From Amphibacillus sediminis NBRC 103570 (GTDB taxonomy: Bacteria > Bacillota > Bacilli > Bacillales > Amphibacillaceae), in the NCBI RefSeq assembly GCF_001552275.1, contig NZ_BCQW01000006.1, positions 62,001 to 126,000 of the forward strand: a stretch of DNA of 64,000 bases. Reading direction: 5' to 3'. Every line of letters begins with the position of its first letter. The stretch's first letter is position 1. Shown here piece by piece: positions 57,237-64,000 of the stretch. The translations under genes were made by a program, and so were the position numbers. The notes below the pieces were generated by a model that saw only the letters and a list, made by a program, of their open reading frames with translations, made no database searches and was not told the origin of the DNA.

Positions 57237-57428
57237 TTTATCGCAGTGTAACTGACTGGGGCTGCGATTACCAGCCCCATCGAAGGGCTTTTGTAAGACT
57301 CCCACTTCAAGAAATAAGAGAACACGTCATGTCTAAGTGGAAAATCCAACAACCAGTAACGGCCCGATTGGTTCAACTAACGTTCAGCGAGGAAAGGAAC
57401 CCCCCACTGAACGAACTTTCACTTTATA
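57237..57428 (-). repeat. Structured intergenic repeat family A, copy A11 (inverted, short form)
   Basis: Read on the minus strand: ATAAAGTGAAAGTTCGTTCAG left end, shortened first domain, then CGGGCCGTTACTGG and the right end TTACACTGCGATAAAG. The second closing stem is ACTGGTTG with CAGTCAGT, two pairs being G-U instead of G-C. GGGGC/GCCCC is intact. The only inverted family A copy. Confidence 0.83.
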
Positions 57429-57442
57429 TGCAGAATGCTGGA

Positions 57443-58156
57443 TTAGAAAAACGAAATCCAAAGATAAGAAATTGGCATCACAATAATTAATGCCGGTAAC
57501 ATATTCGCAATAGGGAAAAATTTGATACCTGTTATTCTAAACCCAGTAGCCAATAGTATGATACCACCTGCAGCTGAAAAATTTCCAATTAGCTCTGCGT
57601 TGACAAAAGGGAGAAGCAAATTCGCACTATAAAATAGTCCCAATAGTACCATAATTTGTGGAATTGCAATCATGCTAACCATATAACCTAAAGTTGTGGC
57701 AAAGATCGCAGCGGTAAAGAAATCTAAGAAAGATTTGGACAGTAAAATCGAGGGATCGCCTGTCATTCCTTCATTTAAGGCACCAATCACACCCGTGCTA
57801 CTTACACAAAATAAAATCATAACGCCAACAAATTTTTCCATAAACTCAGTTGAAACGGTTAGTTCTTGTTGTGATCCTTCCTTATGTAGCAAATTCTTCA
57901 TTTTTACTACGAATAATTCAATCCGTTTTTCTAATTTAAACCATTCTCCTATTACACTGCCAATAACTAAAGAAAGTACAACAGGTGGCAATTGATTGGT
58001 TTCACCAATAAATAGCACGCCCATGCCGATAGCAATAACCCCAAAAATAAGGGGTAAATTAACCTTTAACCTATCTGGTATTTTATTACGAAATATCGCA
58101 CCTAATAGTCCTCCTAAAAGAACGGATAAGGCATTAGTAATCGGTCCTAATGGCAT
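57443..58156 (-). CDS. DUF554 family membrane protein
   Basis: A 237-residue protein with six to seven membrane helices. The N terminus GPITNALSVLLGGLLGAIFRN, the GEWFKLEKRIE loop and the CVSSTGVIGALNEGMTGDPSILLSKSFLDFF core are typical of DUF554 (YqgA/YdfK). Family function is not established; transport is assumed. Confidence 0.88.
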   Translation of the reverse strand: MPLGPITNALSVLLGGLLGAIFRNKIPDRLKVNLPLIFGVIAIGMGVLFIGETNQLPPVVLSLVIGSVIGEWFKLEKRIELFVVKMKNLLHKEGSQQELTVSTEFMEKFVGVMILFCVSSTGVIGALNEGMTGDPSILLSKSFLDFFTAAIFATTLGYMVSMIAIPQIMVLLGLFYSANLLLPFVNAELIGNFSAAGGIILLATGFRITGIKFFPIANMLPALIIVMPISYLWISFF

Positions 58157-58208
58157 TAATATGTCCCCTTTATCTCATGATTATTTCTCGTCTTTATCTA
58201 CAAGTGTA

Positions 58209-58242
58209 AAAAACATGCTAAGTTCCCCTAGCATGTTTTTTA
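58209..58242. terminator. Bidirectional terminator downstream of the GH1 gene
   Basis: AAAAAACATGCTA pairs with TAGCATGTTTTTT, giving T runs on both strands. On the minus strand it ends the GH1 transcript, eight bases past its stop. Confidence 0.88.
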
Positions 58243-58249
58243 TATTAAA

Positions 58250-59677
<1,428 letters not shown>

Positions 59678-59760
59678 TTATCCCTCCTGATTTTATATCT
59701 TACTATTAAGTATAGATCACTTAAATTAGCTAAAAAAGCTTATCCAACGATTATGTTAGA

Positions 59761-60996
59761 TCATGCTTCTATTAATTTCATACAACACTGTTTAAATTTC
59801 TTGCCGCTTCCACACAAGCATTGATCATTTCGATTAGGTAATGGGTGGCCTAGCTTTACGTATTCATTAATACTTTTTCCTCTAATATTCTCAGCGACGG
59901 TTTGCATCCGTTGATCCGCATAACGATAAATCATTTGGTAGCTTTCGCAGAAGTATTCTGTCTGATTTGGCTCGATCTCTGAACGATTTCTAGGACACCC
60001 ACCATGACAGAGTGACAGAAATTCACACGATTGACACGCCTCAGGTAAATTAGGTTTTTTGGTTAAAAAGCGTTTCATAGTTGGATGATCGATCAATTCT
60101 TCCAATGCATGTGTCTTAATATTTCCTAACTTATAATCATCATGAATAAAGAAGTCACAAGGATAGGCATCACCATTCGGCTCAAGAATCAAAGTAGTTG
60201 GACAGAACTCCATGTGTGTACACAATTCAGCTGATTGATTTAAATAATCTGCTAACATGTTATCAAAGAACCGAATCGACATTTTTGGAAAACCATCATT
60301 ATACCAATAATCAAAGCACTCGCATAGAAACTGACCATATTGCTCTGGACTGATATGATATCGAGGTGGTTGATTGATATCTTGAGCTCGAAAATCCATA
60401 CATGGGATAAATTGAACATGGGAAAAGTTTTGCTCATCAAAAAACGCCATCAGCTCTTGAGCGTGACTGACATTATCCTCATGAATAACTGTTAAGATGT
60501 TAAAATCGACGTTTTCTTCTCTTAAATGATTAATCCCCCGCATGATAGCATTAAAGCTACCACCTCCTGCACTTGTTACACGTCGTCGATCATTCATGAC
60601 TTGTGGACCATCAATACTCACACCAACTAAAAAGTTATATTTTTTAAAAAATTGAGCCCAAGCCATGGTAATTAATGTTCCATTCGTTTGAATTGCATTA
60701 CTTATCATTGTATTTCTCGGTGCATGCTTAGCTTGCAAATCAACTACTTTCTGAAAAAAGTCAAGTCCAGCAAGCAATGGCTCTCCACCTTGCCAGGCAA
60801 AGGGGACAGCTCTCCGCTTTATCTTCATATATTCGATGATAAATTTCTCTAAGACATCCTCATCAACTCGATTAATTTTCCCTGGCTTACCACCACAACT
60901 ACTATAATAGCAATAATCACAAGCTAGATTACAAGCTTCAGAGACCGTCTTCCACATTACACCCGCAATCGTAGGCTTTTTCTTTATTTTGTCCAT
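59761..60996 (-). CDS. Anaerobic sulfatase-maturating enzyme (radical SAM, SPASM) with SEC-C tail
   Basis: Radical-SAM enzyme of 411 residues that makes formylglycine on sulfatases without oxygen. The radical-SAM cysteines are Cys22, Cys26 and Cys29 (CNLACDYCYY). AWQGGEPLL binds SAM, and the SPASM domain supplies further Fe-S cysteines (FCPTTLILEPNGDAYPCDFF, CQSCEFLSLCHGGCPRNR). A short C-terminal SEC-C zinc motif (CLCGSGKKFKQCC) is an addition seen in some family members. It lies 1.4 kb from the sulfatase gene, with the TauE/SafE gene between them. Confidence 0.92.
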   Translation of the reverse strand: MDKIKKKPTIAGVMWKTVSEACNLACDYCYYSSCGGKPGKINRVDEDVLEKFIIEYMKIKRRAVPFAWQGGEPLLAGLDFFQKVVDLQAKHAPRNTMISNAIQTNGTLITMAWAQFFKKYNFLVGVSIDGPQVMNDRRRVTSAGGGSFNAIMRGINHLREENVDFNILTVIHEDNVSHAQELMAFFDEQNFSHVQFIPCMDFRAQDINQPPRYHISPEQYGQFLCECFDYWYNDGFPKMSIRFFDNMLADYLNQSAELCTHMEFCPTTLILEPNGDAYPCDFFIHDDYKLGNIKTHALEELIDHPTMKRFLTKKPNLPEACQSCEFLSLCHGGCPRNRSEIEPNQTEYFCESYQMIYRYADQRMQTVAENIRGKSINEYVKLGHPLPNRNDQCLCGSGKKFKQCCMKLIEA

Positions 60997-61065
60997 TTTT
61001 TCTCATCCTTTGCTTGTAAATACTCGTACTTAAAGAAGTCATTTAGCATCCCCGAAGTGCTAATA

Positions 61066-61251
61066 CATGTGCCTTGGCGTATTTGCTCGGATTTTATCGG
61101 GCTTCACTGGCTAGATTTCCGCTGGAACCTATGGCATCCGCCGAAAGCTTTAACTTGATTCATCCGGATTCGAACCCTACTGAATCGATCTCAAATAGGT
61201 ATTCAGCTCACCACTTATCGAAGAGAGAGACTTCTGCTGAATGAAGTTAAA
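61066..61251 (+). repeat. Intergenic repeat family B, copy B9 (full length)
   Basis: GCCTTGGCGTATTTG, a diverged TTTATCGGGC arm, ATGGCATCCGCCGAA, GCTTTAACTTGATTCATCC and GGATTCGAACCCTACTGAA, ending CTTCTGCTGAATGAAGTTAAA (read in pieces). It fills the gap between the sulfatase-maturase and TauE/SafE genes and ends nine bases before the latter's stop codon. Confidence 0.8.
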
Positions 61252-61259
61252 CAGGTTTT

Positions 61260-62036
61260 TTAAGAAGCAACTGCATTGTAAATATTAATTAATAAAATGA
61301 CAAATACAGAAATCGTGAAGATAGCTCTAACCTGTTTATCTGATATCCGATTAGTTAGACTAGACCCGGTCCATCCTCCTATTATACCACCAATAATCAT
61401 GTAAAACAGCATCGATAAGTTGAAGCTTCCAAAACCTGTGTCGAACCATGTCAAAATTAACGAGGACAATTGTGAGAAAAAAATGATAAATATCGAATTA
61501 AATGCAGCCTCCTTAGGCTTCATGGAGAAAAGCAAGCCTAGCACAACCACATTTAATGGTCCACCACCAATACCTAGGAAGGCTGAAAGTATGCCAAGGG
61601 TCAATCCAACAGCGATAATCACGAGTTTATTTCTAATAAGTAATGGTCTAAATTTATCTGAGTATATCGTCAGCAACAGGATTACTAGCATAAGGAAAGC
61701 GAGGAAAGCGGATTGAAAAATGGCAACCTGCTCTTCAATTTGTAGAACATTTATAAGATAATTAAATACGCCTTTGCCAAGTAATCCACCTAAAATTGAT
61801 CCGATCGCAATTAAAAAACTAACCTCAATATCAAGCTTTATCTTCAATGTTTTAGCTTTTATTAATGAAATAATTGACATTGAAAATACAGTTGCGGCTG
61901 ATAAAACGCCAATGGTCGCCACATCGTAATGATTTAACAGATCAAGCAACGGTTTTATAACCACGCCTCCACCTAAACCCGCTATCGAACCTAGTACTGT
62001 AGCTAAAAAACTAATTAAAAAGTAAATTAATATCAT
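61260..62036 (-). CDS. TauE/SafE family sulfite/sulfonate exporter
   Basis: Membrane protein of 258 residues with eight helices. Duplicated family motifs GSIAGLGGGVVIKPLL (near residue 17) and ILSAFLGIGGGPLNVVVLGLLF (near 150) are clear. Members export sulfite, sulfoacetate or similar anions. Its place between a sulfatase and a sulfatase-maturing enzyme suggests disposal of sulfate-derived anion released from sulfated carbohydrate, which is inference. Confidence 0.88.
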   Translation of the reverse strand: MILIYFLISFLATVLGSIAGLGGGVVIKPLLDLLNHYDVATIGVLSAATVFSMSIISLIKAKTLKIKLDIEVSFLIAIGSILGGLLGKGVFNYLINVLQIEEQVAIFQSAFLAFLMLVILLLTIYSDKFRPLLIRNKLVIIAVGLTLGILSAFLGIGGGPLNVVVLGLLFSMKPKEAAFNSIFIIFFSQLSSLILTWFDTGFGSFNLSMLFYMIIGGIIGGWTGSSLTNRISDKQVRAIFTISVFVILLINIYNAVAS

Positions 62037-62152
62037 AGCGAGACCGCCTTTCGCAAGGGAAAAGAGCCTGAGACAAGAGTAGAATTAGCTAGATGAGATT
62101 GAACATTAATATGACAAAGAGATATACCGTTTCGACAAAACACTTCACTTTT

Positions 62153-62299
62153 ACTTGCCAGCACAATGGAGACATCTTCATAAATTCAGTGTCTCCCTAG
62201 CACTTACCAGCACAATGGAGACATCTTCATAAATTCAGTGTCTCCCTAGCACTTACCAGCACAATGGAGACATCTTCATAAATTCAGTGTCTCCCTAGC
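62153..62299. repeat. Three tandem 49-bp repeats, each a hairpin
   Basis: Units start at 62153, 62202 and 62251. The first differs from the others at one base near its start (TTG for TTA). Each unit contains GGAGACA and TGTCTCC, a 7-base perfect stem with a 15-base loop. Confidence 0.92.
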
Positions 62300-62318
62300 A
62301 GTGGGCACGGCTTAAGCT

Positions 62319-62349
62319 AACTGTGTGAAGAAAGGCACTTCACACAGTT
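62319..62349. repeat. Perfect 12-bp inverted repeat
   Basis: AACTGTGTGAAG (62319-62330) and CTTCACACAGTT (62338-62349) with a 7-base loop. No T run follows, so it is not a classical terminator. Confidence 0.85.
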
Positions 62350-62443
62350 CGTGTTGTTCCCACGGAGTCTTCGTATTTTCTCTCCACTACGTTAAATGTT
62401 CAGATTCTCATGCTATCTATTTCGTTTTGTCCCAGCCCCTTAG

Positions 62444-63892
62444 TTAAAACCGTTTATCTTGTTTAAATGGCACAACATCACCTGTTTCAAAAAAGTGACG
62501 AAGCATTCTATTTTTAAATTGCTGAATTTTTTCACTAAACAGAGGATCATCAATTTTATTATCTCGTTCCTCTGGGTCTGCCTTTAAATCGTAAAACTCA
62601 TCATCTTCATATAGACGATAGACATATTTATACTCATGATCACGTATCATCATCGCTTTGGTATGTTGTGGCATCTTTTCCTGCTCGGTCGTCCGTGCCC
62701 AGTATTCATTATCAGGTGTATGTCCTGCATCCATCGCATGAGCTTCACCTTCTAGACGCCCCCCCTCACAGAACACGACATCCCGATGCTCATTTTCCTT
62801 TCCAGTTAATACTTCACGAAGTGATTTTCCAAAATGAGTATGTTCAGGTTCAATACCCAAGAGATCCATAATTGTGGCTTGAACATCAATCAATTCTACT
62901 AAAGCATCTGTTTTTCTTGGTTCAAAATCGATATCTTTAGCGGGCTTGATCACTAATGGTACACGGGTTAAGCAATCTTCAAAGGTATTTTGGTTTTTTT
63001 CAACCATTTGATAGTCACCAGTGTAATCACCATGATCACTAAAGAAAACAAAAACCGTATCATCATAAACGCCTTGTGCTTTTAGGGTATCGACTAAATT
63101 TCCAATATAATGATCTAGCTTTGTCCCCATTGCATAATAAATTTGCTTAATTTTCTTCAATTCTTCATCTGGCAAATTATAAAGGTTTTGATTCCGATAA
63201 ATACCTTGAATTAAGCTTGGTTTTTTACTCCACTGTTCCTCTGTCAGCTTAATTGGATCTGGAATATCTTCAAGATCAAATTTATCGAACCATTCAGGTT
63301 CTATCGTATACGGTGGGTGTGGCAAAGCTAACGCTAAATAGATACAAAACGGATCGTCACCATGTCCTTTAGTATTAATAAATTCAATAGCATCTTCAAT
63401 TTGATCGACATCAGGGTGAACAACTTTTTCTTTTACCCCTGGTGCATGCGTGTAAAATTCTGGTTTCTCTTTTACTGTATCCTTACTGTTTTTCTTCTTA
63501 TCTCTATAAGCTTTAAATTTTTCATAAAACATATCACTACGTGTTGAGTAGTATTTACTATGATCTGCATCGATTTTCAGAAAATCATTTCTTCCACCCC
63601 AATAAACATGGTAACCATTATTTTTTAAGGTTTTTAGTAAATTGGGCTGATCATCACCCATTAAATGATGCATGGTTCGATAGCCATTTGTATGCGGATA
63701 CCACCCGGTTAAAAAAGAAGAACGACTTGGGACACATACAGGGTTTTGGCAATATGCATTCGAAAATGCTACTCCTTCATTAGCTAATTGATCAAGTTCA
63801 GGTGTCTGAACAACCTTATTTCCATCGTAACCTACTGAATCAGCACGCCACTGGTCTGCTACAATCATGACAACATTTTTCTTTGTTTTCAT
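62444..63892 (-). CDS. Type I (formylglycine-dependent) sulfatase
   Basis: Sulfatase of 482 residues. The maturation motif is Cys53-Val-Pro-Ser-Arg57 in NPVCVPSRSSFLTG, so the protein needs conversion of Cys53 to formylglycine. Metal-site residues are in MIVADQWRADS (Asp13) and FFSDHGDYTGDY. Length and the HHLMGDDQPNLLKTLKNNGYH segment resemble N-sulfoglucosamine or heparan-type sulfatases, but the substrate is not certain. No signal peptide is seen, so it acts in the cytoplasm on imported sugars. No Shine-Dalgarno sequence lies directly before the ATG; a hairpin occupies that space. Confidence 0.92.
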   Translation of the reverse strand: MKTKKNVVMIVADQWRADSVGYDGNKVVQTPELDQLANEGVAFSNAYCQNPVCVPSRSSFLTGWYPHTNGYRTMHHLMGDDQPNLLKTLKNNGYHVYWGGRNDFLKIDADHSKYYSTRSDMFYEKFKAYRDKKKNSKDTVKEKPEFYTHAPGVKEKVVHPDVDQIEDAIEFINTKGHGDDPFCIYLALALPHPPYTIEPEWFDKFDLEDIPDPIKLTEEQWSKKPSLIQGIYRNQNLYNLPDEELKKIKQIYYAMGTKLDHYIGNLVDTLKAQGVYDDTVFVFFSDHGDYTGDYQMVEKNQNTFEDCLTRVPLVIKPAKDIDFEPRKTDALVELIDVQATIMDLLGIEPEHTHFGKSLREVLTGKENEHRDVVFCEGGRLEGEAHAMDAGHTPDNEYWARTTEQEKMPQHTKAMMIRDHEYKYVYRLYEDDEFYDLKADPEERDNKIDDPLFSEKIQQFKNRMLRHFFETGDVVPFKQDKRF

Positions 63893-63897
63893 TATAA

Positions 63898-63932
63898 TAA
63901 CGAAAAAGAGAAGCTAAAACCTTCTCTTCTTC
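63898..63932 (-). terminator. Terminator-like hairpin just upstream of the sulfatase start
   Basis: On the minus strand AGAGAAG pairs with CTTCTCT over a GTTTTAG loop, followed by TTTTCG. It ends about 10 bases before the sulfatase ATG, between it and AAAGGAG (63941-63947). Confidence 0.7.
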
Positions 63933-63952
63933 TATTCAACTCCTTTCGGATT

Positions 63953-64000
63953 CTATGCTGCACTGCTTTGCTCGTTCTCTTGAGCTTTCTTATCCATTAT
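63953..64000 (-). CDS. 3' end of an upstream gene (partial)
   Basis: The last 15 codons of an open frame enter from the window edge, ending KKAQENEQSSAA before TAG at 63953-63955. A polar, Lys/Gln/Ala-rich tail followed by AAAGGAG and a terminator hairpin fits the C terminus of a co-directional gene such as a transporter. Too little is visible to identify it. Confidence 0.4.
   Translation of the reverse strand: MMDKKAQENEQSSAA

Larger units (their letters stand above)
62058..62443. repeat. MITE-like non-coding element between TauE/SafE and sulfatase genes
   Basis: The left edge AAAGAGCCTGAGACAAGAG and the right edge TTTTGTCCCAGCCCCTT are imperfect inverted repeats, resembling the GGCTGGGACAAAA-type intergenic repeats of other Bacillota. 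Inside are three tandem 49-base hairpin units (62153-62299) and a 12-base perfect hairpin (62319-62349) flanked by GTGGG/CCCAC. No protein is encoded. Confidence 0.6.

Noticed and set aside
8519-57428. Family A or B as insertion sequences
   Set aside because: No transposase or remnant is encoded in any copy, and the longest is about 250 bp. They may be moved in trans, but none is an IS itself.
62153-62299. CRISPR array
   Set aside because: The units are contiguous 49-base tandem copies with no variable spacers, and no cas genes are near.

Overview
The window comes from the chromosome of an AT-rich, Gram-positive, spore-forming member of Bacillaceae (Bacillota). The support is Bacillus-type ribosome binding sites, an Sda-like sporulation checkpoint protein, a YjcZ/SscA-like spore peptide, a YkuI orthologue, the DUF1659/DUF2922/YvrJ trio, a YtrA-type GntR operon, and exact or near matches to PerR, CcpA and CodY sites. 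One sulfatase sits near both an oxygen-dependent and an oxygen-independent sulfatase-maturing enzyme. That suggests a facultative anaerobe using sulfated carbohydrates; a halo- or alkaliphilic genus such as Amphibacillus is only a guess. No phage, integrase, transposase, rRNA, tRNA or CRISPR array was seen.

Layout. 0.1-8.2 kb: complete ilvB-ilvN-ilvC-leuA-leuB-leuC-leuD operon for branched-chain amino acids. 8.9-13.3 kb: a four-gene Aap-type L-amino-acid ABC importer behind a CodY-like site. 13.8-19.3 kb: lactonase, a 49-residue membrane peptide, an ECF sigma factor, and an ABC exporter controlled by a YtrA-like GntR repressor. 19.6-26.5 kb: hydrolase, sda, a polar amino-acid ABC importer next to an M20 amidohydrolase, and a HAD phosphatase. 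26.7-28.4 kb: DUF1659/DUF2922/frameshifted yvrJ, and metA. 28.9-36.7 kb: menA-like prenyltransferase, a NMT1/SsuA-type ABC importer, an alpha-glucosidase, rlmN and a cold-shock gene. 37-44 kb: esterase, AEC transporter, two HAD phosphatases, a YjcZ peptide, a lone response regulator and dps. 44.6-48.1 kb: a FetAB-like exporter, thioredoxin-like protein, CcdA and rhodanese. 48.8-54.1 kb: CBS protein, chemoreceptor, YkuI. 54.4-64 kb: an unidentified membrane protein behind a perfect cre site, formylglycine-generating enzyme, DUF554, GH1 glucosidase, anaerobic sulfatase-maturing enzyme, TauE/SafE exporter and a sulfatase.

The most unusual content lies between the genes. Family A (11 copies, about 250 bp when full length) carries nested complementary segments predicting an elaborate RNA or DNA fold. 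Some copies differ at paired positions by G-C to G-U changes. Family B (9 copies, about 190 bp) has a different architecture but shares sequence with A, and three loci are B-A mosaics. Neither encodes a protein, so they look like non-autonomous mobile elements or a dispersed structured RNA. A separate 385-bp element beside the sulfatase carries three perfect 49-bp tandem hairpin units.

Gene starts were chosen from ribosome binding sites and family N-termini. All family assignments come from reading the sequence, with no database search.
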